Of a stretch of DNA of 64,000 nt, positions 17,354 to 25,277 are shown piece by piece (within the stretch, counting starts at the first letter, position 1; the number at the start of each line of letters is the position of its first letter). Origin of the DNA: Massilia sp. Mn16-1_5. Lineage in GTDB: Bacteria > Pseudomonadota > Gammaproteobacteria > Burkholderiales > Burkholderiaceae_D. The stretch spans positions 186,001-250,000 of the forward strand of contig NZ_PPXQ01000010.1 of the NCBI RefSeq assembly GCF_004798585.1, in the 5' to 3' direction. The notes under the pieces are model-generated. The model had not been told where the DNA came from. It was given only the letters and a program-made list of their open reading frames with translations, and did no database searches. Both the position numbers and the translations under genes were made by a program.

Positions 17354-18262
17354 ATGCGGCGCCTGCTCTGGCTGCTGCTGGCCATGCTTGCCGCGCAAGT
17401 GAGTGCAGCGCCGCTGCCCCTCGAGCAGGTGGCGCCGGGCGTGTACGTGCACATCGGGCAGCACAAGGATTTCGAGGAGGGCTACGACGGCGATATCGCC
17501 AACATCGGTTTCGTCGTCGGCAGCGATGCCGTCGCGGTCGTCGATACCGGCGGCTCGTATGCGGTCGGCATGGCGTTGAAAGAAGCGCTGCGCAAGATTA
17601 CCTCGCTGCCGATTCGCTACGTGATCAATACGCATGTGCATCCCGACCACGTGTTCGGCAACGCCGCGTTTGTCGAGGATGGTCCCCGTTTCATCGGCCA
17701 TGCCAGGCTGTCCGAAGCGATGGCCGTGCGCGGCGATGTCTACTCACGCAACCTGAAAAAGCAGTTGGGCAGCGTGGCCGACCACAGCAGGCTGGTCGCC
17801 CCTAACGAGACGGTGCAGGACCGCCTGACCCTGGACCTGGGCCGGCGCAAGCTGGAGCTGAGGGCCTGGCCGAACGCGCATACGAACAACGACCTGAGCG
17901 TGTTCGATACGGCCAGCGGCACGCTGTGGACGGGAGATTTGCTGTTCATCGAGCGCACGCCGTCCATCGACGGCGACATCAAGGGCTGGCTTGCGGCGAT
18001 GGATGCCCTGGACAAACTGCCGGCCGTCGCGACCGTCCCCGGACACGGCCCCGTCACGCGCGACAAACACCAGGCTGTGATGCGGCAGCGCGCCTACCTG
18101 GACGCCTTGCTGCGCGACGTACGCGGCAGCATCCGCCAGGGCACCGGCATGCTGGAGACGATGGAGACGGCAGCCGGTTCCGAGCGCGGACGCTGGCAGC
18201 TTTTCGATGTGGTCAACCGGCGCAATGTCAACGCGCTGTATCCGGCCCTGGAGTGGGAGTGA
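17354..18262 (+). CDS. Metallo-beta-lactamase-fold hydrolase (SoxH/quinoprotein relay type)
   Basis: A 302-residue protein whose ATG follows the SoxYZ stop with no gap. A signal peptide (about 1-19) precedes an MBL fold with THVHPDH (His94, His96, Asp98, His99), a second-shell His in NAHTNND, Asp in TGDLLF and His in PGHGPVT: a full binuclear zinc site. Such proteins occur beside SoxYZ fusions and quinoprotein genes and resemble SoxH. A role in releasing or processing the carrier-bound group on SoxYZ fits the context but is inference. Confidence 0.87.
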   Translation: MRRLLWLLLAMLAAQVSAAPLPLEQVAPGVYVHIGQHKDFEEGYDGDIANIGFVVGSDAVAVVDTGGSYAVGMALKEALRKITSLPIRYVINTHVHPDHVFGNAAFVEDGPRFIGHARLSEAMAVRGDVYSRNLKKQLGSVADHSRLVAPNETVQDRLTLDLGRRKLELRAWPNAHTNNDLSVFDTASGTLWTGDLLFIERTPSIDGDIKGWLAAMDALDKLPAVATVPGHGPVTRDKHQAVMRQRAYLDALLRDVRGSIRQGTGMLETMETAAGSERGRWQLFDVVNRRNVNALYPALEWE

Positions 18263-18264
18263 GG

Positions 18265-19521
18265 ATGCGCAGACGCGAGTTTCTGCAATGGGCACTGGCG
18301 GGATCGGCCTGGACCGGCATCGCCGCGGCGGCCGGCAAGCGCGGCAGGGCGTCGCTGGGGCGCGTCGTGGTTGTCGGCGCCGGCTATGGCGGCGCGACCG
18401 CGGCCAAGTACGTGCGGCTGATGAGCGGCGGGCGTATCGAGGTCATCCTGGTCGACCAAAACCTTGAATTCATCTCCTGCCCGGTCAGCAACCGCGTGCT
18501 GGGCGGGCAGAGGACGCTGGCGCAGCTGAGCTTCGGCTATGGTCCGCTGCAGCAGCACCATGGCGTCAAATTCAAGCACGGCAGCGTGACGGCGATCGAC
18601 GCGGACAAGTCGCGCGTTGTCGTGGCAGGGGAGAAGTTGAAATACGACCGGCTGATCGTGGCCCCTGGCATCGACTTCATCTACGATGCCTTTCCCATGC
18701 TCGCCAATGCGCAGGAACGGATTCCGCATGCGTGGAAGGCGGGGCCGCAGACGCTGAACCTGCAGCGGCAGCTGATCGCCATGCCGAATGGCGGCGTCTT
18801 CACGATCGTGGTGCCGCCGCAGCCGTATCGTTGTCCGCCCGCGCCCTACGAGCGCGCCTGCCAGGTCGCGTTCTATCTCAAAACGCACAAGCCCCGCTCC
18901 AAGGTCGTGGTCCTCGATGCCAATCCCGTCATCACCTCGAAACGCGCGCTGTTCGAGCGGGCCTGGCGCGAGCTGTATCCGGGCATGATCGAGTACCTGC
19001 CGGGCAGCGAGCTGCAGCAGGTCGATGTGGCGACCAGGACCGTCAAGACCGCATTCGATACGGTCAGGTCCGATGTATTGAACATCATTCCGCCCCAGCG
19101 CGCAGGCCGGATCGCCCGGGAAGCCGGTTTGGCCAATGCCGAGGGACGTTGGTGCGAAGTCGACTTCCTCAGCTACGAGTCCGTGGCCCTGCCGCGCGTA
19201 CATGTGATCGGGGACGCGATCGAATCCGGCTTGCCCAAATCCGCGCACATGGCCAATGCCCAAGCCAAGATCTGCGCGCGCGCCGTCGTTGACCTGATGC
19301 TGGGCCAACCTCCCGATCCGGCGCCGGCCTTCGCCAACACCTGCTACAGCTACATCGACGACCGGCAGGCGATGCACATCTCGACGCTGTATCGCTACGA
19401 TCCTGCAAAGAAGAGCATGCAGGCGGAAGGGAAGGGCATCCTGTCGGAGCATGCGTCGGCGCAGGAAGGACATGAGGCCGATGCTTGGGCGAAGCAGATC
19501 TGGGGTGATGTGCTGGGCTAG
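18265..19521 (+). CDS. Flavocytochrome c / sulfide dehydrogenase flavoprotein subunit
   Basis: Starts at ATG 18265, two bases after the MBL stop (GTGAGGATG). The 418-residue protein has a Tat signal (MRRREFLQWALAG), an FAD dinucleotide fold (VVVVGAGYGGATAAKYV) and the C-terminal FAD contact RVHVIGDAIESG. Cys190 in YRCPPAPYERAC and Cys360 in ANTCYS fit the redox-active pair of FCSD; the C-terminal CS-binding domain ends the protein. FCSD normally works with a cytochrome c subunit, and no such gene is next to it. It probably oxidises a sulfur group on or from the SoxYZ carrier and passes electrons to an unknown acceptor. Confidence 0.88.
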   Translation: MRRREFLQWALAGSAWTGIAAAAGKRGRASLGRVVVVGAGYGGATAAKYVRLMSGGRIEVILVDQNLEFISCPVSNRVLGGQRTLAQLSFGYGPLQQHHGVKFKHGSVTAIDADKSRVVVAGEKLKYDRLIVAPGIDFIYDAFPMLANAQERIPHAWKAGPQTLNLQRQLIAMPNGGVFTIVVPPQPYRCPPAPYERACQVAFYLKTHKPRSKVVVLDANPVITSKRALFERAWRELYPGMIEYLPGSELQQVDVATRTVKTAFDTVRSDVLNIIPPQRAGRIAREAGLANAEGRWCEVDFLSYESVALPRVHVIGDAIESGLPKSAHMANAQAKICARAVVDLMLGQPPDPAPAFANTCYSYIDDRQAMHISTLYRYDPAKKSMQAEGKGILSEHASAQEGHEADAWAKQIWGDVLG

Positions 19522-19545
19522 GCGCAGCCATTGATCAAGCGCCGT

Positions 19546-19676
19546 ACCGCGTGGGGCGTAGCAGGGAATTCGGGCAGCATGCTGCCCGCCTGCGAAGCGC
19601 CCTGCCCGACAGGGCAGGGCATGCCCCACCCTACAATGCTGCGGCATATCGTAGGGCGGGCATGCCCGCGCGTTCA
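19546..19676. repeat. Composite REP-like cluster C
   Basis: Between the flavoprotein gene and rpoH lie several palindromic pieces: ACCGCGTGGGGC (19546-19557), GGGCAGCATGCTGCCC (19574-19589), a GCCCTGCC/GGCAGGGC hairpin (around 19600-19620) running into GCCCCACCCTAC (19624-19635), and a complete unit GTAGGG-CGGGCATGCCCG-CGCGTT (19651-19674). The unit matches the arm at 57224-57247. Confidence 0.75.
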
Positions 19677-19712
19677 CCGTTCGATCATCACGCGGCTCGA
19701 CATGACGCTACC

Positions 19713-19740
19713 AAAAAAAAGCGGCCCTCGCAGGGCCGCT
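19713..19740 (-). terminator. Terminator of rpoH
   Basis: Reading the minus strand, AGCGGCCCTGCGAGGGCCGC forms a stem-loop (GCGGCCCT pairs AGGGCCGC over CGC), followed by eight T. It lies 25 bases after the rpoH stop. Confidence 0.9.
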
Positions 19741-19765
19741 GTGTCTTGCTGTGCTACCTGGCGCC

Positions 19766-20659
19766 TTACACGTACGCCGCCAGCGCACCCTTCATCTTCT
19801 TCAGTGCCGCCGACTCGATCTGGCGAATCCGCTCGGCCGACACGCCGAACTCTTCCGCCAGCGTGTGCAGGGTCGCACCCGAGCCGTCGTCGTTGGCCAG
19901 CCAGCGCGCTTCGACGATGCGGCGTGAACGCGGGTCGAGCTTGCCCAGGGCCGTTTCCAGGCCTTCGGACTGCAGGCGCGTGACCTGCTCGGCTTCCAGC
20001 ACCTTGGTCGGCTCCTGCTGGTCGGACGACAGGTAGGCGATCGGCGAGAACTTGTCGTCTTCGTCGTCGGTCGGCGCTTCCAGGGCGATGTCGCGGCCCG
20101 AGAGGCGGGTTTCCATCTCGATCACTTCCTCGCGCTTCACGTCCAGCATCTTCGCCAGGTCGTCGACCTGGGTCGGGGTCATCGCGTCCAGGCCGGTCTT
20201 GTTGCTGCGCAGGTTGAAGAACAGCTTGCGCTGGGCCTTGGTCGTGGCGACCTTGACCAGGCGCCAGTTCTTCAGGATGTACTCGTGCATCTCGGCCTTG
20301 ATCCAGTGCATCGCGTACGACACCAGGCGCACGCCCTGGTTCGGGTCGAAACGCTTCACGGCCTTCATCAGGCCGATGTTGCCTTCCTGGATCAGGTCGG
20401 CGTGCGGCAGGCCATAGCCAAGGTAGCCGCGCGCGATCGACACCACCAGGCGCAGGTGCGAGAGCACCAGCTTTTGCGCGGCGTCGAGATCATTCGCTTC
20501 CCGCAGGCGCTTGGCCAGCGAGACCTCTTCCTCGTGGCTGAGCATCGGCAGGCGGTTGACGGCGGAAATATACGCGTCGATGTTACCGAGATTGCCGGTG
20601 AAGCCGAGGTTCAGGGCACGGCTGCTGGTCGGGACCAATGCGGATTGTGCGGACATCAT
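19766..20659 (-). CDS. rpoH: RNA polymerase sigma factor RpoH (sigma-32)
   Basis: Starts at the ATG at 20659, after GAGGAAAAAC; the 30 residues open upstream do not resemble sigma factors. The 297-residue protein has region 2 (LPHADLIQEGNIGLMKAVKRFDP, then RLVSYAMHWIKAEM), the RpoH box QRKLFFNLR and a region 4 HTH (LHTLAEEFGVSAERIRQIE). RpoH directs RNA polymerase to heat-shock promoters. A CIRCE operator lies 131 bases upstream of the start, and a terminator follows the stop. It is transcribed in the same direction as ftsYEX, but ftsX has its own terminator between. Confidence 0.97.
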   Translation of the reverse strand: MMSAQSALVPTSSRALNLGFTGNLGNIDAYISAVNRLPMLSHEEEVSLAKRLREANDLDAAQKLVLSHLRLVVSIARGYLGYGLPHADLIQEGNIGLMKAVKRFDPNQGVRLVSYAMHWIKAEMHEYILKNWRLVKVATTKAQRKLFFNLRSNKTGLDAMTPTQVDDLAKMLDVKREEVIEMETRLSGRDIALEAPTDDEDDKFSPIAYLSSDQQEPTKVLEAEQVTRLQSEGLETALGKLDPRSRRIVEARWLANDDGSGATLHTLAEEFGVSAERIRQIESAALKKMKGALAAYV

Positions 20660-20789
20660 GTTTTTCCTCGTAGAGTAATCTTTACTGCATCGACCGGTCA
20701 GCGGACATCCCGGAGCCGGTTGCACGCTGTTGTTTCGATGCGTGCCCAATGCGGATCAGACCTTGTTTACCTTCTCTTGAGCACATATA

Positions 20790-20816
20790 TTAGCACTCCC
20801 CATGTGAGAGTGCTAG
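20790..20816 (-). promoter_or_regulatory. CIRCE operator (HrcA site) upstream of rpoH
   Basis: TTAGCACTC-N9-GAGTGCTAG matches the CIRCE consensus TTAGCACTC-N9-GAGTGCTAA with a single mismatch at the last base and exact spacing. It sits 131 bases upstream of the rpoH start. On the minus strand a -10-like TAATAT overlaps its inner edge (GTGCTAATATATG), so HrcA binding would block initiation. hrcA itself is not in the window. Confidence 0.85.
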
Positions 20817-21129
20817 CGACCCTGGGGAATCCCAAGGCCGTTTAAGTTTCATCAAAGTATTTCTCTACGGTATCGAAAAAATGGCTGTTTTACTGTAGAG
20901 CAGAACCTTGCACTACTGTTGAGATAGCTCAAATGTACTGGGCTTGCGTGTGCTGTCAGGACTCAGGTTACGGGTGCAGGACGGGCATTTTCTGTTAATT
21001 GGCGCACCGAGAAAAGGTGGCACGCCCACGATGCGCCTCTGTCTGGCGCGGCGGCGGCATGCGCGCCTACAAGGCGGGGCGTGCAAATTCGCATGGCGGC
21101 ACCATATCGGGTGCCTGGCGCCGAAATGA

Positions 21130-21164
21130 AAAAGGGTGACAAGGCCTGGCCCTGTCACCCTTTT
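21130..21164 (-). terminator. Terminator after ftsX
   Basis: AAAAGGGTGACA (21130-21141) pairs exactly with TGTCACCCTTTT (21153-21164) around an 11-base loop that can pair further. On the minus strand the stem ends in TTTT plus T, 20 bases after the ftsX stop. It would work in both directions. Confidence 0.8.
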
Positions 21165-21184
21165 CATTGACCGGAAAACAATTT

Positions 21185-22105
21185 TCAGCGCATGCGGGCC
21201 AGGTGCCTTTGCACGGACAGCAGGGCGCCGATCAAGCCAAGGCCGGCGCTGATCGCCAGCAAGCCCGCCACCTCGAAGGGTCCCAGCGGTGCCAGCTGGA
21301 ATTCCGATGCGTACAGCCGCGCGAATTCGGCGATGGCATTGTTCAGCGGATTCAGAGCCAGCGCCACCGCACCCAGGGCGACCGCGCCGGCGCACAGGCC
21401 GAGCAGGGCGCCCGTGTAATAGAAGGGGCGGTGGATGAAATTGTCGGTCGCGCCCAGCAGCTTGGAGACGGCGATTTCCTCGCGCTGGGTGAGGACCTGC
21501 AGGCGGATCGTATTGAAGACCACCGCGATCACCACCACACCCAGTGTAATAGCCAGCAACAGCAGCGCCAGGCGCAGGATGCCGAGCAGGGCGGCCAGGC
21601 GTTTCACCCAGGCGGAATCGACCTGCACGGTATCGACCTGAGGCAGGGCGCCCATCTGCTCGACGATGCCGTCGATGCGCGCCGCTTCCACGGTGCTATT
21701 AAAACCTTCCAGCTTCATCACATAGCTGTCGGGCAGCGGGTTCTCACCCAGCGTGTCGAGGGCGGCGGACAGGCCGCTGCGGTCTTTCAGGTCGTCGAGC
21801 GCTTTCTCGCGCGGCACGAACACGATTTTCGCGTTGCTGCCTTGCAGGATCTGGCGCAGCTGCGGCTCCAGCGACTGCGCCTCCTCGCGCGTCGCCCCCG
21901 GCCTCACGAACAGGCTCACTTCCGGATCGACCGACAGCTGCTCCGACATCGGACGCACGTTGTCGAGCAGGGTGATGCCGGCGAAGGGCAGGGCCAGAGC
22001 GACCGCCACGACCAGCACGTTGAACAGGAAGCTGCCCGGCGCCTTGCGCAGGGTCGACAGGGCCGCGCCGAGCGCGAACTGGTGCTGGCGGATCCACGGG
22101 CTCAT
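21185..22105 (-). CDS. ftsX: Cell division protein FtsX
   Basis: A 306-residue membrane protein, overlapping ftsE by four bases (ATGA). One helix near residues 24-46 (FLFNVLVVAVALALPF) precedes a periplasmic domain of about 100 residues; three helices follow, with the intracellular coupling stretch TQREEIAVSKLLGATDNFIHRPF between them. FtsX with FtsE forms an ABC-type complex that activates septal peptidoglycan hydrolases through EnvC-like partners. The partner in this organism is not visible here. The gene order ftsY-ftsE-ftsX is the standard proteobacterial one. Confidence 0.96.
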   Translation of the reverse strand: MSPWIRQHQFALGAALSTLRKAPGSFLFNVLVVAVALALPFAGITLLDNVRPMSEQLSVDPEVSLFVRPGATREEAQSLEPQLRQILQGSNAKIVFVPREKALDDLKDRSGLSAALDTLGENPLPDSYVMKLEGFNSTVEAARIDGIVEQMGALPQVDTVQVDSAWVKRLAALLGILRLALLLLAITLGVVVIAVVFNTIRLQVLTQREEIAVSKLLGATDNFIHRPFYYTGALLGLCAGAVALGAVALALNPLNNAIAEFARLYASEFQLAPLGPFEVAGLLAISAGLGLIGALLSVQRHLARMR

Positions 22106-22776
22106 GCCGCACCTCCCGTGGTGCCGGCAGAGACCAGCTGGCCGTGTTCCAGCCGGATCACGCGTGCCGCGCCGTCGAGCACCTGCTCGTCGTGGGTCGA
22201 GATCAGGCAGGTCACGCCGACCGAGTTAAAGGCGCGCAGGGCGTCGAGCACCTTGTCGGCCGCCACGCGGTCGAGGTTGGCCGTCGGTTCGTCGGCGAGG
22301 ATGATCTGCGGCCGGTTGACGATGGCGCGCGCGATCGCCACGCGCTGCTGCTCGCCGCCCGACAGTTCGAGCGCCTGGGCCTTGGCGCGGTCCAGCAGGC
22401 CGACCTTGTCGAGCGCGGCGCGGGCACGCTGCTCGGCGCCGGCCTTGGGCGCACCGGTCACGAGGAGGGGCAGCATGACGTTGGCCAGGATGTTGCGGTC
22501 GTTCAGCAGGCGCTGGTGCTGGAAGATCAGGCCGAGTTTGCGGCGCAGGAAGGGGATGCCGGGCTTGCCCAGCTTGCCGATGTCCTGGCCGAACACGACC
22601 ACGCGTCCGCTGCTGGGACGTTCGATGGCCGCGATCATCTTCATCAGCGTCGACTTGCCGGCGCCCGATGGACCGGCCAGGTAGACCAGCTCGCCCTTGT
22701 TGATGTTGAGGGACACCTCGCGCAGGGCGGTGGCGTCGGCGGAATAACGTTTCGAGACGGAGTGGAATTCGATCAT
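22102..22776 (-). CDS. ftsE: Cell division ATP-binding protein FtsE
   Basis: A 224-residue ABC ATPase. The Walker A is GPSGAGKST, the Q-loop lies in FQHQRLLNDRN, the signature is LSGGEQQRVAIARAI, the Walker B is IILADEPT and the switch His is in STHDEQ. It powers FtsX in control of septal cell wall splitting. It follows ftsY with a six-base gap and overlaps ftsX, indicating one transcript. Confidence 0.96.
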   Translation of the reverse strand: MIEFHSVSKRYSADATALREVSLNINKGELVYLAGPSGAGKSTLMKMIAAIERPSSGRVVVFGQDIGKLGKPGIPFLRRKLGLIFQHQRLLNDRNILANVMLPLLVTGAPKAGAEQRARAALDKVGLLDRAKAQALELSGGEQQRVAIARAIVNRPQIILADEPTANLDRVAADKVLDALRAFNSVGVTCLISTHDEQVLDGAARVIRLEHGQLVSAGTTGGAA

Positions 22777-22782
22777 CTGGTC

Positions 22783-23874
22783 TCAGCCCAGCAGCGCTTC
22801 AACGAACTCTTCTGCATTGAAAGGCTGCAGGTCGTCCAGCTTCTCGCCCACGCCGATGAAGTACACGGGCACCGGACGGGTGCGCGCGATCGCGGCCAGC
22901 ACGCCACCCTTGGCGGTACCGTCGAGCTTGGTGATCACGAGGCCGGTCAGCTGCAGCGCATCATCAAACGCCTTCACCTGCGCCAGCGCGTTCTGGCCGG
23001 TATTGCCGTCGATGACGAGCAGGGTTTCATGCGGGGCGCCCTCCATGCCCTTGCCGATCACGCGCTTGATTTTTTTCAGCTCTTCCATCAGGTGCAGCTG
23101 GGTCGGCAGGCGGCCGGCGGTATCGACCATGACGACGTCGGTGCCGCGCGCCTTGCCCGACTGCACCGCGTCGAAGGCGACCGCAGCCGGGTCACCGGAA
23201 GCTTGCGAGATCACGGTGACGTTGTTGCGCTGGCCCCAGACCATCAGCTGCTCGCGGGCGGCGGCGCGGAAGGTGTCGCCGGCGGCCAGCAGCACGGATT
23301 GACTTGATCTCTGCATGTGCTTGGCGAGCTTGCCGATGGTGGTGGTTTTACCGGCGCCGTTGACGCCGGAAATCATCATCACCAGCGGTTCGTAGCGGCC
23401 CAGTTCCAGCGGCTTCTGCAGGGGCTGCAGCATCTCGACCATCAATTCCTTGAGCGCCGTCTTGACGGCGGCGGCATCGAGCAGCTTGTCTTCCTTGACC
23501 TTGCGGCGCAGGCTGTCGAGCAGGAACTGGGTGGCGTCCATGCCGGCGTCCGACATCAGCAGCGCGGATTCGAGTTCCTCGTACAGGTCTTCGTCGATGC
23601 GGGCGCCGACGAACAGCAGGGACAGGTTGCTCGAGGTCTTGGACAGGCCCGCCTTCAGGCGTGCCATCCATGACTTCTTCTTCTCCGCTTCGGTCGTGGG
23701 ACGTTCGGCGGTTTCTTCGATGAACAGGTCGGCTTCAGGCAGGCCTTGCGTGACCGGCTCCGGGGCCAGGATTGCCGGGGCTGGTGTTGCAGGCGCAGGC
23801 GCGGGAGCAGGAGCGGGCGCCGGCACAACCTCGGCCGGCGTGTCGGCTTTTTTTCTTTTAAAGAAACTAAACAT
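22783..23874 (-). CDS. ftsY: Signal recognition particle receptor FtsY
   Basis: Starts at ATG 23874 (MFSFFKRKK), giving 363 residues. An acidic, Pro/Ala-rich A region (about 10-60, with a run of PA repeats) is followed by the N domain and the GTPase G domain. GVNGAGKTTTIGKL is the P-loop, GDTFRAAAREQL and VDTAGRLP the switch motifs, and TKLDGTAKGG the guanine specificity motif. FtsY docks SRP-ribosome complexes at the membrane. The A domain is short compared with the E. coli protein (about 497 residues in total). It is the first gene of the ftsYEX operon. Confidence 0.96.
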   Translation of the reverse strand: MFSFFKRKKADTPAEVVPAPAPAPAPAPATPAPAILAPEPVTQGLPEADLFIEETAERPTTEAEKKKSWMARLKAGLSKTSSNLSLLFVGARIDEDLYEELESALLMSDAGMDATQFLLDSLRRKVKEDKLLDAAAVKTALKELMVEMLQPLQKPLELGRYEPLVMMISGVNGAGKTTTIGKLAKHMQRSSQSVLLAAGDTFRAAAREQLMVWGQRNNVTVISQASGDPAAVAFDAVQSGKARGTDVVMVDTAGRLPTQLHLMEELKKIKRVIGKGMEGAPHETLLVIDGNTGQNALAQVKAFDDALQLTGLVITKLDGTAKGGVLAAIARTRPVPVYFIGVGEKLDDLQPFNAEEFVEALLG

Positions 23875-24138
23875 GGATAGCGTGGGTGGAGGTGGTGCAT
23901 GCACATGCCGGGACGTCTTCACCGGCACGACGAAAAGGGTCGCGCGTATTTTACCAGAGGGACGTACTGACGAATCGGCAACGAACTGGGGCACGGCGCA
24001 GCCTGTCAATATGCGCAAACGCGACAGTTCGGCTGCCCGGCCTGCATGGGGCAAGCGACCTGACGTGGCTGAATCGTGCGCCCCGGCCGAGCTTTGCGAA
24101 CAGGTCTACAGTAAGAACTCATCAACAAGGAGGGAATC

Positions 24139-24282
24139 ATGACACGCTTGCGCAGTGCCGTCGCCTGGTTGTTCATCATCCTTGTCGCGCTGTTCCTGAC
24201 GCAGCCCACGGCGCAGCAGCACAGCGTGTTCGAAGGCCCTTTACCGCTGCCGGCGGAACTGGAACCACTGCTACCTGCTTAG
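24139..24282 (+). CDS. Small membrane peptide, 47 aa
   Basis: ATG at 24139 lies four bases after AAGGAGGG, a near-perfect ribosome site. The peptide has one membrane helix (about 8-21, VAWLFIILVALFLT) and a proline-rich tail (FEGPLPLPAELEPLLPA). Its stop overlaps the end of the convergent hypothetical gene by four bases. No homologue is recalled. The strong ribosome site and clean helix are the support. Confidence 0.65.
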   Translation: MTRLRSAVAWLFIILVALFLTQPTAQQHSVFEGPLPLPAELEPLLPA

Positions 24283-25037
24283 CGCTTGCGGCTCCACCAG
24301 TTGCCCTTCTTTTCGGGAACCAGCGGCACCAGGCGCCAGGCGCCGTAGGGATTGTTGAACAGCGATCCCTCACCGTAATCGATGGCTTCCGTCCGTTCGA
24401 CCCGGTACACCGGCTTGCCCTCGCTGACCGAGAAGGTGTGGCCATCCTCGAGCTGGGGTGCATGTTCGAGCAGGTAGCGCGTGAAGAAGCGCAGCATGTC
24501 GGCGGCCTGCGTCTTGTCGCCGCCGCTGGTGATCGCTTCCGGCAAACCGAAATTGTGCATGCCACAGGAATACACCTCGGCACCGGCCACGTACACCACC
24601 AGCGCGCGGTGGGCGGTGAGTTGGTCGAGCTGCTCGCACATGTCGATCCAGTAGGCCGGGGCATGGGCGATGCCCGTGCTGTCGACTTTTACACCCAGGC
24701 CGCCGCTGTCGACCAGGGCGGCGCCGGCGCGCATCATGGCGTCGGCCGCCTCGCGCGAGCCGCCTGGCGCGACCAGGTAAGCGACCGAGCGGTGATCCTC
24801 GATGTCGGCCATCGCCACGGTGGTGGCCCAGTGCGGCCCGGCCTTGCGGAAGTCGTCCGCCAGCGCCTGGTCGGCCCGCTGTAGCACGAGTTCGCAGGCG
24901 AAACCGGTCTCGCTGTCGCGCAACACGTTGCCGACAAGGGAATAGCCGATGGCGCTCAAGGCGATTTCGTCGGCCAGGACGCTGCTCTCTTCCCACGGAC
25001 CGGGAATGCACAGGACCAGTTCCGGGATGTTGCTCAC
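24279..25037 (-). CDS. Conserved-type hypothetical protein, cytoplasmic
   Basis: A GTG at 25037 is chosen because AAGAGGAGACG precedes it and the sequence MSNIPELVLCIPGPW starts a plausible protein; the frame upstream to 25178 looks non-coding. The 252-residue product has no signal or membrane segment. Its opening LVLCIPGPWEE and a middle YWIDMCEQLDQL stretch suggest a soluble immunity-like or housekeeping protein, but I do not recognise the family. The last residues are basic (KKGNWWSRKR). It is convergent with a 47-aa gene and divergent from a lipoprotein gene. Confidence 0.7.
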   Translation of the reverse strand: MSNIPELVLCIPGPWEESSVLADEIALSAIGYSLVGNVLRDSETGFACELVLQRADQALADDFRKAGPHWATTVAMADIEDHRSVAYLVAPGGSREAADAMMRAGAALVDSGGLGVKVDSTGIAHAPAYWIDMCEQLDQLTAHRALVVYVAGAEVYSCGMHNFGLPEAITSGGDKTQAADMLRFFTRYLLEHAPQLEDGHTFSVSEGKPVYRVERTEAIDYGEGSLFNNPYGAWRLVPLVPEKKGNWWSRKR

Positions 25038-25206
25038 GGTGTTTCGTCTCCTCTTTATTGTGCTTGGGCGCCCGATGGGACGCGTGTTTGCGGTATTGCC
25101 TGCTGTACAGCATAGCCTTTTCAGAAAAATGGCGCTTTTGGCAATCGGGCGAGGCCATGTCGAGTGAATAACGCTCATCTGGTCAACTGTGATTAGTGAG
25201 CGACAG

Positions 25207-25235
25207 TTGCAATATTTTCTTTATATAAAAATAAT
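25207..25235 (+). promoter_or_regulatory. Possible promoter of the BACON-like lipoprotein gene
   Basis: TTGCAA at 25207-25212 and AATAAT at 25230-25235 are 17 bases apart in an AT-rich stretch (about 25200-25265) that contrasts with the GC-rich surroundings. The start codon follows 43 bases later. Confidence 0.4.
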
Positions 25236-25277
25236 TCTGAAACATAATTGCGTGTTTATTAATTATTGGGCGTCAAC

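Larger units (their letters stand above)
20660..21184. other. 525-base region between rpoH and ftsX
   Basis: No gene is supported. It holds a CIRCE operator (20790-20816), the likely rpoH promoter within or beside it, and the ftsX terminator hairpin at 21130-21164. The part from about 20820 to 21120 shows no recognised element; a minus-strand open frame there (to 21395) runs against ftsX coding sequence. Confidence 0.7.

Noticed and set aside
20913-21395. Minus-strand open frame between rpoH and ftsX
   Set aside because: Overlaps the ftsX coding sequence in another frame and the terminator hairpin; Arg/Gly-rich and motif-free.
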